A stretch of DNA of 64,000 nt. Origin: Phallusia mammillata. Its lineage: Eukaryota; Chordata; Ascidiacea; Phlebobranchia; Ascidiidae. The stretch lies in assembly GCA_003260075.1 (NCBI GenBank), contig QLIY01000264.1:62001-126000 (forward strand). Direction: 5' to 3'. The position numbers and the translations under genes were made by a program. Below are positions 33,960 through 44,900 of the stretch, in pieces. Within the stretch, counting starts at the first letter, position 1; each line of letters opens with the position of its first letter. Under the pieces are notes generated by a model that was not told where the DNA came from, made no database searches, and saw nothing but the letters and a program-made list of their open reading frames with translations.

Positions 33960-34970
33960 CTTTTAAAACCACTTTTAATTGCTCATACAGTTACTAGGCG
34001 TTTTTAAACCTATCTTTATACCTTATCCTACTACATCAGTAATATTGACAGTATATAAAGTCATGCAGTAACGTTTTAATTACAACTGTTTTGGTGTAGA
34101 AATCTAGAACTATTTTGTTGAATTTCAGTTATTTAACTTATCACCACGACCACACGAAAGTATACGAATGAATCTATCTTACTTAAGCTAATTAAACCCT
34201 AAGTGATTAAGACTATGTATCCAGTAAGTGTAACTCAATCTTCTGACAATATGGGCTACTGGAAAATTACACCGTTGAAATGATACATTACCTGCCTCAC
34301 GCCTGGCGCTTTCTGTATCTAAGGACGCAACCTAGACGAAAAGAAAAAAGATTTAACGCCTGACCGCTTCTTCATACGCTTGGCTGATTTTAGTAGTTGT
34401 TTCGAGCTGTTATTATTTTTATATGTTACAAATTTATTGAATCTCTTTTCAAAAAGCAGCAATTTCTGTGTGGTTAGAGATATGTTGTATAATTTGCAAG
34501 TTTTAAAGGTGCATAATGTTTGCCTTGCTATTCAAACTTCTTTCCTAACTAATGTTGACTTTGCGATACAGCAGTTTACTTGAAGCAGGTTCTGTAATCA
34601 TGCATGATCATGAAAAAATATCATGATATTTTTTCATACGGAAACAGGACAAGATAAACGATTTTGTTTTGTGTGTTAAATGAAATGTATCAAAGCCCTG
34701 GTGGTCATTTTTATGCGTAGAAACCCCCTAATTTTGAATGAAGTGTCCTAAACAATAGCTTGTTAAGTAGTTTAATCACTTCAAGCACATACTGGATTGT
34801 GAGAACTAAATGAAACCTGGAGACTTTATGCTAACTGTATACTAATTTATTTAGCTGACACAGTGTTGAATGTGTTAATAACAATGTGTCTACATATGCG
34901 CAAGCTCCTTGAGTAGCCTAATAACCACTAACCAACATCTACTGTGATTTTTATATGAGTGTGCCGTGAT
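33960..34970. other. Intergenic, with one possible 40-nt exon and a palindrome
   Basis: A minus-strand stretch 34332-34293 has an acceptor (TCGTCTAG), 40 open bases and a donor (GTAATG), but no partner fits. A perfect 26-bp palindrome lies at 34611-34636 (half-site TGAAAAAATATCA). Nothing else stands out. Confidence 0.35.
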
Positions 34971-34973
34971 CGC

Positions 34974-35205
34974 TGGTCTGCATAGACGCTTTAGGGCTGA
35001 TGTCAGTTGTGAATTTATGTTCATCTTAGCTAATACGGTCAATCTGGCAGTCCCTTACTCCGATGCTGACATGTGCAGCATACAAATCAGGCAACGGTGC
35101 TTGTGATTCAACTTTCGACGGGTTCACCACTGAACCCGTTTAGCTCAGTTGGTAGAGCGCCAGTCCCGGAAAGCTGTGGGTTCGAATCCAACCGCAGACT
35201 AGACG
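34974..35205 (+). repeat. tRNA-derived SINE, best-preserved copy
   Basis: Box A TAGCTCAGTTGGTAGAG (near 35142) and box B GGTTCGAATCC (near 35179), preceded by GCTTTAGGGCTGATGTCAG. Box A is close to a canonical tRNA, but the acceptor stem and anticodon arm are not intact. Confidence 0.75.
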
Positions 35206-35559
35206 ACAACACAAACGTTCTTTTATCAAACTTTTTTTTAAAGTACAGGTCAACACGATTGACTAACACAGTCCTTCCAGTGTCACATAAAATAAGATAC
35301 GGCACAGACACAAAACAGCTCATACTGTCTAAATCTATTTTCATACGGCAAGAACAGAAAGGAAAAGCAGCAGAAAAATATATATGCGAGAGTTGCAGAA
35401 TCATAGAAGAATAAAGGAGCGAAAATAAAGATTAGGTGAAAAAAATCCTGAGTGGGCAAACATACGAAACGTTACAACAACTCTATACACTCCACCCTTA
35501 TAGTAAATTTCATCGAAATTTGACCCGTACCGGATTTTATGCAAAACATTGTTTTAAAT

Positions 35560-35876
35560 CAGTGGTTCCCAAACTTTTTCATATTTTTTTCAAAACGTTC
35601 CCTTTGCCATTATTTCGAGGGCTGGCGGTCCTTAAGCCTAAATGTGTATTTCATAAAAACGAAAGTTGATTGCAGGATTTTAGCTAGTTATGCAAAATTG
35701 CGCATAACAATCATCCAAAGACAGCATATGACATCACAAACAGGACAAAAACATTACGATTGTGCGCGAACAATTGCATTTTTGATAGTTGTCATTCAAT
35801 AAAGGCCATTGTTTAGCAATGGAGACAGTCGATTCTCAATTCTCCTTTGATTTAAACTTACTTAGTGGCACAAACT

Positions 35877-35913
<37 letters not shown>

Positions 35914-35952
35914 ACCCCTAAAGGACCGCGGACCCCAGTTTGGGAACCGCTG
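35560..35952. mobile_element. Non-autonomous hAT-like element, perfect target-site duplication
   Basis: Inverted ends CAGTGGTTCCCAAACT and AGTTTGGGAACCGCTG, with a perfect 8-bp duplication TTTTAAAT. A run of 33 C (35879-35911) lies near the right end and is probably filler. Confidence 0.88.
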
Positions 35953-36049
35953 TTTTAAATGTTTGAGATTTGCAATGTGTGCTAACGTTGGCTTATTTGA
36001 GGAACTACTGATACCACCATCTTTGGTATTATCGTTTTGAACGGCTGTA

Positions 36050-36381
36050 CAGGGGTTCTTAACCAGGGGTACGTGTACCCCTTGAGGGTACGAAGCATCA
36101 AAGCAGGGGGTACGACATGCAGGGTGAAATTATATGCTATTTAGGCATATTTGTGAATAATGCCTAACAAGTTACTTTGTTATATACAGTATCCAGAACG
36201 GGTTAGTTTTGTACTACTTGCAATACTGTTTTCATGCATGCATTCAACACCCAAGTTATAGATACACTGAGTTTGATTGTTACAATTTTATGTACTTCCG
36301 TTGGCCATTGTAGGCAGGGGGTACGAGAAAATTTTATGAAAGCTCAAAGGGCACGAGCGCAAAAAAGGTTAAGAAACACTG
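36050..36381. mobile_element. Non-autonomous hAT-like element, decayed flanks
   Basis: Ends CAGGGGTTCTTAACCA and GGTTAAGAAACACTG. Internal inverted blocks contain GGGGGTACGA. The flanks share only GGCT, so the target-site duplication has decayed or the end is off by a base. Confidence 0.6.
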
Positions 36382-36575
36382 GGCTAGTGTTTAATTCAAA
36401 ACAAATGCAAGCAGATCGATGTTCAGAGTTTATCGAATAAACTTTTTCTGATAAAATATTCTTAGAGCAAGTCAAGTTACATTACACCTTATATCGGATA
36501 CAACGACTTTTTCTCCATTGCAAGAAACATAAGAAGAGATTATTTCCGTATTTCCTAAGAGGCGTCATAAATACC

Positions 36576-38410
36576 CTATCGTTGATCATGGGACAAAACT
36601 TTTAACTCTGTCCCCGACCGGGCGGGAAACGGTGGATGAGTGCTACGTACATTCACGTCGCGCTTTGCAGAGTTCGTATTCCTTCCGTGGAAAGTCTTCG
36701 ATCTGTGTTTCATCATTGACACTCTATCGCTAGGTGGCGGTCGTGGTTGTTGGTCAATTTCAAGGTTGTGAACACTCAAAAGTCGGGTCTGACCAGGAGG
36801 TACCGGATCCATTTTGCCACTTGGGGGCGTATGTTGTGCTTTGTTATGCTTTACTGCGCTTTGTAAGGGCACGGCTCGCGTGGGAAAAGAGTTCGCTTTC
36901 AAGGGGGGCGTAACTGCTTGGCGCCCTCCAACGGTCAGATTTTGCAAGTTGTTTGCGTCGATTGTGCACTGGGTCACGTGATGACGCCTCGACGAAGTAG
37001 ATTGAGGCGCGAATTTGGCGCCATCCAGTAATAAATTTTCGGTTTTTAACCCTGGTGCGCTGGGGGACTTTTTGAAACCCCGGTACCCAATATGGGGTAA
37101 CATTCTTCCTGTACTGGAGGGTCGTGTGGGGTGAAGGGGTGACGCTTCGGGGGCAGGAAGGGTCACAGGGGTGCGAGTGCGCATTTCGTTTTCACAGGCA
37201 AACTTCAGCAGGGAAGTGCTTCTTTTTATTTCTGCTGATACAAAAATAAAACTGTTTAGGTGATCGCAGTGACACTTTATTGACACATTGGCGTTGCAGT
37301 AAGGCTAATTTTTTTTGTCACGTAAACATTTTTTGTGGCTTTTAACCAGTTGACTTGAAACATTCCGTCATGGTATATCACTAATTGAACTTAGTGTGTT
37401 GATTTATTTTCTGTTTTTGCTATTGAGGGGCACCAGTGTTTAGAAACGTATTGATTGTTAACTAATATTCAACAGCTAAGATATTTAACTGTTTTTTTAC
37501 CTATCTCATTTACTATGATTTTTGGAATTACTGTGGAATTATAAACTTAAATACTTAAACAACATTTCTGAGTGTACAAAATCACATACTGTACTTAATT
37601 TACCGTTTGAACTTGACATAATTTCAGGCATTCCGTCGAATACTTCATTGTCCACAAGAGCCGAGGGTTTCTGAAACAAAAGATCATTGAGCTCATTAGT
37701 ATCAAGGTCACTCGTCTAATTGTAACTGAACGATAATTGGAGTTAATTGGTCTTGATTGCCGCTGACTTAAAGGCAACGTGGTCGTTAATTATTTAAACT
37801 GTTTAAAGTCAAACTCTTTGCCATTGATGCTTGTACACTAGGCGCTATGAATATTTAATATTGCTTCATACAGTTAGTTAAAAACTTTATTTCAGTTGAA
37901 AGTCAAGGTTTCTGCAAACAAGCGTATTCCTAAAGCGGACTTTCTTGGCCTTTTCTTATCGTATTTTTGTATGGCGTAAATTTTAGCAGTAGTTGGACAG
38001 TTTTTACCAAATATAGAGAAATTAAACATTTAAAAATCGATTTAACCCATCCATGCAAACCAGTTCATCTTACTTTTTCACCGAAACTAAAAGGTGCCTG
38101 TTTAAACGAGGACAAAAGATACGTTAAAAATGAAATAAACTCTCCTTTAAAATCAAAACCATTAAAAAACTGAAAAAAAACGAACCCCATTTAGCCCCAA
38201 TTTTATTCCATCAGGTATAGATGACATTGGATCAACTCTTTTTCCGCTCAAAGTCGAAACCTCGCACTTGATAACCGCTTCATGACTGTTGTTGTTATTA
38301 TTGCAGGAACTGTTGGTATCTTGGCCATTCTTTTCCGCTGCCAGTTTCTCATCACGGAAAGTTGTTCGCTTTAAAAGCCGCGAGTTTGTCATAACAGCTT
38401 TGCTGGCCAT
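36576..38410 (-). CDS. Unknown Ser/Pro-rich protein, 316 aa, 3 exons
   Basis: Exons 38410-38186, 37670-37604 and 37234-36576 (951 nt with stop, phases 0 and 1 agree). Residues 1-75 include an Asn run (NNNNNS) and KCEVSTLSGKR. Exon 2 encodes KPSALVDNEVFDGMPEIMSS. Exon 3 is basic, Pro/Ser/Thr-rich and probably disordered (TLPAPEASPLHPTRPSSTG, RSKTFHGRNTNSAKR). No signal peptide, membrane segment or recognised domain is visible. An acceptor (AAATATTTAG) lies 26 bp before the ATG with an open frame to it, so either the mRNA is trans-spliced there or an upstream exon exists. The intron 1 donor is weak (AATGGG|GTTCGT). I cannot assign a function. Confidence 0.6.
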
Positions 38411-38449
38411 GCCAAGTTCATGTATTCTATTATCAGCTAAATATTTGGA

Positions 38450-41190
38450 GTAACAAACAAAAAAGAATTAAAACGTCCAATTGTTTCCGTAAATGCTTAA
38501 TGTTTGAAAGGTATAAATTAAACTGGCATTAAAAAACTTTTGTTTGACAATTTATACTTTCTATTACATAGCCGTCGTCGGTTAATGAAAACTTTACATA
38601 GGAAGACAGCATTAAACGGCTAAAACACTATCGTGATAATGTTAACAGTCACCATTACTAATTGTAGTCAAACGCTTCAATTTGAAATAAACATGATTTG
38701 GAGAAATGAAAAAAAGGAAGGTTGTAAGTTTTCAACTTGATGACGACTTTGTCCTTTTAAATGGTTCAATATATATCAGTTAAACTTGTAAGTAGAAATC
38801 ATGTGAGAATTTGTTTAATATTTGTAACTTTCTATTCCTAGCAAACAACATTGCTCAGCAGTAAACAATTAATACACTAACCTTAAACAGTCGACACCAC
38901 TAGAAATGTTTAAATTTTGAAACAAACATATATTTCAAACGTTTGCAAACGGTCCACTAAATCAGATTCAATTTTCACCACTGTCTGTAAGGTACATTTG
39001 AAAAACACTTAATGTTTGTATCAGGCTTTTTTTTGTCTGTTTCTGATTGCTGTGAAACGATTGCGTTTCTATTTAAAACCCAGTTAATATCGAACATCCT
39101 AATCAGTACAGGTATAATATACGTGATCGTTATTTTGAAAACATTGCCTTTTGTTGAAGTATGTTGCAAACCAAACATCAAATTATCTAAAAAAGGCAAG
39201 TTACGTCAAATTAAATGAAAGAAACAAACAAGCTACTTAATTCCCTGTTTGTATAACTTAACATTACACGTTTGTAACAAAGCTCGCCACGTTGACTCTG
39301 TTACCTATTTATATTATGTATTCCAAAAACAATAAAATACCTGAATGTTTTCCTAACAAACCAAAATACACTAGTTTTAAATGCCTTTTCAGTGCTATCC
39401 TGTTTCATTCATCTCCTTACCAACATCACCAACAGCTTAACGCGAGGCAAATAGGGTTGTCAGCCGCCCAGGCTATATGAAGAGCACTCGAAGAAAAAAG
39501 GGGAAAATTTCGTTGTTGATTGTGTTGCAGTAAAGCTACAAGTGCCCCTGATCTTTTCGTATGGGGTCGAGCATCCTTAAATGTAGTGGATCGTAATATA
39601 ATTGCGGCGTGATACAGAGTGACATTGATCGACGTACACGTGGATTGTCAAACCGTTGTTGATTAAACATACTTTACAAATAATTTAATCATAAAACAGA
39701 ATAATACTCTTAAACTGCCAAAAAAATATTTACATAGGTTTTGCCTTTTACTGTTTGTTATTATAGTCGTGTATAATCGTCAATTAGGTAAACGTGTAAC
39801 ATTTGACTGTGCTTAGTTGGCTTGTAAACCCAATAAAAAGCGTAAAAAAACTTAAAGGTTATTTTGAAAATCGTATTCTATTTGAATAATATGTAATCTC
39901 TATCGCAAAATATACATCTGATTTAAGAGGTTATCATAATGTCAAATGACTTTTATATACTGACATGATTTTAAACCTTAAGTGTCTTCCAATTTTTAAA
40001 CATTCACCTGCTTTCGGAACTGCCACGAAATGTCCTCACAGCCCTAGGTAACTGTTCAAATTCGTCTCTGTGCTAACATTTAAGCATGAAATAATCCCGA
40101 CCGAATTTCATTTGGCGTCGTATCGGTCAATGTTGTAATAACACAAATAATCGATATGGTCACGATCTCGCATCTCTTTAGACTGTGCAGGCTTCAGATA
40201 TAATCCCACTTTAAATCAGATTTATGTATTCTTAGCTGTTATTATTTTGGAAATGGCAGCGATGGAACACAACATTTCAAAAATCGATTTGTGACGGAAA
40301 TGCAATCATGTTAGAAAACAAATAATCTCGGCTTATATCTTCGGTTTATGCTCATCTAATCCAGGTGCGTATAAGTCTACCGTTATTGCTAGTAGCAGCA
40401 CATGTTTTAATTTCAATTACAGCCCACAACATATACACTGAGCTTAAATAAAAAGTCTAGTAATTGGACTAGCACACCTATTTACAATAGGCTGGACAAT
40501 TGAAATTCAGTATCTTTCTCGGACAAAAATCTGTTACCTTCAACAAAACGTCTAGCAGCTGAATTAGCACACCTACTTACATTAGGCTGAACAATCAAAG
40601 TACAGTATCTTTCTCGGCCAAAATATATGATTTGAACCAATTTCGAAACCAAATGTCTAAAAAAGACGTTTTTAGCATTGCATGGTCGCCAGTACATGTA
40701 GTCGTACGGTCACACATCACCCTAATCTAAGAATGATCGTGACCTTTTTTAACACCGCATTTGTCTGCCCAGAGTTTTACTTTTAGCTGTCATTGCCATA
40801 CATCAAAGTTTAAAAACTTTAGTACTCTACGTAAGGTTCGTAAAACAGTTCTATACTTTCCTTTACAACGACAGCAACTTGCATTACTCATGCAGTAATG
40901 CAGCTGTTTGCTATGCACTTCGTTTACAGTCGCAATGACTGTTGACTTTCAGCAGCACAACGATTATTTTAAGCAAAATGCAAACATACCAGGCAAAATG
41001 TTAGAGTAAACAAAAACCGTGGCAATTACCCTGAAGGTACTGGGTTATGTTGATAACTTAAATGTTTTTTGGAGGAGACTGGTTTGCCAGACTACACATG
41101 ATATTATGTTCGTAATTTAACAGCAATTAAGTATTAATTTATTAACATTTGAAAAGAATAGTATGTTTCTACGATTGTTTTGAACAGTTG
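38450..41190. other. Intergenic; part resembles the 3' flank of gene C
   Basis: No exon is supported in this 2.7 kb. The part 40220-40740 resembles 51660-52030, which lies directly 3' of gene C (shared landmarks: GAGCTTAA, ACACCTATTTACAATA, CAGTACATGT). It is thus the displaced 3' flank of gene B. Confidence 0.5.
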
Positions 41191-41199
41191 ACCACAAAC

Positions 41200-41570
41200 C
41201 AGTACACTGGTTGCCCGACATTCAGTCCTGTCTTCTGTCGTGGGTTCGAATCCCACTGAAGGCTACATTCTTACATTCTTTGGTTTGTCGTATAAAAACG
41301 CTTGGGAGAACTATTTGACCAGGTATGACGATTTAGTAATGACGCCCTCACTAAACTGGGCCTGATACAAAATATGTGTGAGAGGGTCGTGCTCGCTGGT
41401 CTGCAAAAACGTTTCAGGAATAATCTCATTAATAAGTGAATGTTGATCTTAGCTGACTTATGGTGGGTCTGGTGATTTCCTACAATGAAAATGCAGGATA
41501 CTGGGTAGGCGACGGTGTTTGTGATTCGATTTTTCGTAGGCTTCTCACTCAGCCAATGTGGTTATGTTTG
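41200..41570 (+). repeat. tRNA-derived SINE fragments
   Basis: A box B part (GTGGGTTCGAATCCC at about 41239) with its tail, then a second head part from about 41395 (GGTCTGCAAAAACG, GACGGTGTTTGTGATTCG). They lie in about 1.05 kb present 3' of gene B but absent at the same place 3' of gene C. Confidence 0.6.
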
Positions 41571-41842
41571 CAGGTAAGCTCCATAGTCCTATATCGGCTT
41601 GACACTTTAACTACTAGCATCATTTTTCGAACTTTCGCTTTACCTCACTCTATATTCTTGTTTTCATGCTATTTACATATTTTTGCAGTAGAGTGTGGTT
41701 TGAGAAGTTTAATTTGTTACTTATCTATACACTACTATCAACAATCACTATATGTGGAAAATTTTGCTTTGTGTCATCGTAATCAGTAGGTTAAACTTTA
41801 AATGCTGTTTATTCGTGCAAACATATTATTTTCCGACACCAA

Positions 41843-41848
41843 TTTATT
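41843..41848 (-). terminator. Poly(A) signal of gene B
   Basis: AATAAA on the minus strand about 76 bp past the gene B stop. Gene C has the same signal in the same context (CCGACACC then TTTATT on the plus strand). Confidence 0.55.
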
Positions 41849-41923
41849 TCATGTTATGATTCGATTTACACACACAAGTCAAACGAATTAGTTTAAAAGC
41901 AGGTTTCTTCAGTACGTTGACGA

Positions 41924-44900
41924 CTATTTCATGTTATGTGAGTTGTCTTCCATCATTTTAAGTCGTAGCAGACGCCTGTGTATAAATCACAAGTACTCGT
42001 ATAAACACACGCTTGGTAAGAAATCTTAATTTCCCTTAGTTTTTATACAGTTAAAAGATTGCAAACAGATTTGGCGTTGATAACGTTTATAAGCAGGTTT
42101 ATATATACTTTTTTGCAAGGCTATTCAGAAAGTTACACAAACTATTATGTGTACCTGTTTACATCTTGAACATCAACAGGATAATCACTCCACGACTGAA
42201 TTTTCGCATAAATCCGAACAGTGTCCAACCTGTAACAAGAAAGTTTGAATTAAACTTAATATACATGTACTTTGGACAAAAATTACTTTGAAAAGTCGAA
42301 GTCCTTGCAGTTTGTTCCCGGGATGAAGTAGTTTGGATCCAACGTACATTCATAGCTATCCGTTCGTGGTACTTTTATCACATAAGTTGCATATGGACTC
42401 TTGCACGGCTTAGAGCCAAAGAAGTTGCCTGCGTCATATTCGCAAAACGTGTATTCCTAAACAACACCAACAGTAATTACCGTTTTCCTTTAAAAGTATA
42501 CAACAAGCAGTACATCTTCATTAAACTTATCAGCCAAATTCTCGTCGAGGATCGAAGATACAAAATTGGCGGAGTCAAAGGTTATTATTCTGCCACCATC
42601 GATATCTTCGGGAGTTTGTTGGAGTTCAACAATAGTTGTGCCATCGTCAGCCGTGGGTTGCAAAACGTTTGAATCCCCTTCGTGAGCCAAAACCAGGTAA
42701 GTGCTATAAAAACATACAAGGTACTAATTACGGCAGATAAAATGCACAAATAACAGTGCAGTCGACTTAAAACCAAACTGATAGAGAGTTTATATTGAAT
42801 CTATAGGAACGACATAGTGAATATAGATACCACGGAGTTTAGTTTTCGACCAAGCTACGTTTGTGTATGAGACTTTTTTCGTAAACATTTGTTTGTCAGG
42901 GAATAAGCGCTTACTAGGGTGGCACAGATTTGGGTTGTGGATCTCCGTCAACTTCAACATACAACCCCACCAAGCGGCCGTTGTAACACCTCTCACAACC
43001 AGTTGTGCGGGGATCAAGTGGATCCACATTCACATTAAGCATGGTTTGTCCAGTTTGCTTTAAGTCGCTGATTACTTCTGGGTGGTTTTGCTGCGAAATC
43101 ACAAATCTTGTTAAAGCTTAACCTGAGTAAAACTTGTTGCTACACCTCAGTGGAAAGTTGTTACTGCGGTAAATTCCCAGTATGCAGTAAAAATATGTGA
43201 CTTAGGAGCGTTAGAAGGTACTGTGACTTCCAAGAAGTAATTCCGCTGATCTATTAGGTCTTGAAATATCCAGGATAGTCGAGTTATTCCAACCAAGGCC
43301 CCGTACATGTCAACCGTCGCCTGAGTTAAACAGTAAATTATTAATACATAAGCTATTGCTGCCAGGCATAATATCAAGTTTTAAGAGCTCTTCTGGCAAA
43401 TGTAGTTTTATTCCGACGTTTCGATGTCCTGCACAGGTCGCCTTCATCAGGGTAAATAACACTGAATGCGACTAGTACAGTGCACGATAGACAAAAGAAA
43501 AAAGAATGAAACGCAAAAGGGTAAATAACACTGAATGCGACTAGTACATTGCACGATAAACAAAGGAAACACTGAATGCGACTAGTACAGTGCACGATAA
43601 ACAAAAGAAAAAAGAGGACGTCGAAACGTTAGAATAAAATTACATTTGCCAGAAGAGCTCTTTAAACTTAGTAAATTATTAAGTTAGATTGTGGAAAATC
43701 AAAAGTTTTAAGGATACCTGGTCGCTGAAGAGGAAGTTATATTTATCAACCGCATCATAATCTATGAGACTTTCATATTGATAAGCTTTTGATAATTCGT
43801 AAATTGATTTCATGATGGCGTTTTCTTGTTGTTGGTACAAACTGTAAAATAATAGCAACAGCAAAAGTGCAATCCGTTTAATTGCATATGGATTAAAAAA
43901 ATAAATGAAAAACATAACTCATAAATTCAATAACATTAACGTGTTTTTTATTTAGACAAAAGTTGTCACATTGGATAATGATGACTTGATTTTACCTTCC
44001 CGCCATATTTGTGTTACATGTGAAACAAAAAGAAAACTTAGAAAATACTTTAGACACTCACTTTAGCAACATGTCAGTGTAGGTTGACATTCCCTGCACG
44101 GAAGCATTGTTTATGGTCTTTTCGACGGCCTCTCTAACTTCGGCATCAATATCCACTAACAGCTGTCTGTTGTACATGATTTGCTGCAATTCAAGAAAAT
44201 ATGCATTAGCAAATGCTCTGGCGCAATTCGTGAAGTTTCATAAGTCCCGTTTGAAATCAGTTTAACTTAGTTTTTTAGTTTCATAATATGTCCACAATCC
44301 ACAGAGCACCCAATTGCAACTTACCTTAAGTTGAACGTCAATGGTAATCAATGTGTCAATTAGCTTGATTCGAAACGAGCCATCCAGAAAATATTCGTTC
44401 ATCAGTCTTTCTAGACTGCGAGCCTATGACGTATTATATTCCATGTTTTTGAAACTTGTTTGAAAATATAATGCATGTGCACTTACGTTTTCTGAAGTGG
44501 TGTCGTTGAAAAGACATTGCAAATCTTGCAAAAGCTGAGATCTGTCCTTCAGCAAATCACTCATCATTAATATAGGAACAGCCGATGCATCCATTGCACT
44601 GAAGTCCAAATCTTTAGGATCTAATTTCTCGTATTCAAACGCAAACTTTAAGCTAAAGAGGAAAATGTGGTAATTCAAAATGATGACATGTAAGTTAATA
44701 TACTCAAACATCTAATTTTATTATTGCAAGCGAAATGGAAACGCTTAGTTTACTGAAAAAATGTAACGACACGGTCCAAAGTTGAAAAGATGAAATTCTT
44801 ACAAAGGTCCAAACTAAGTTTTATAACAAACAAAAATCCTGCAATAATTTTAACGGAATTTTTTGCGCACAAATATTTCAACGGTGTCACACCTTTTCTC

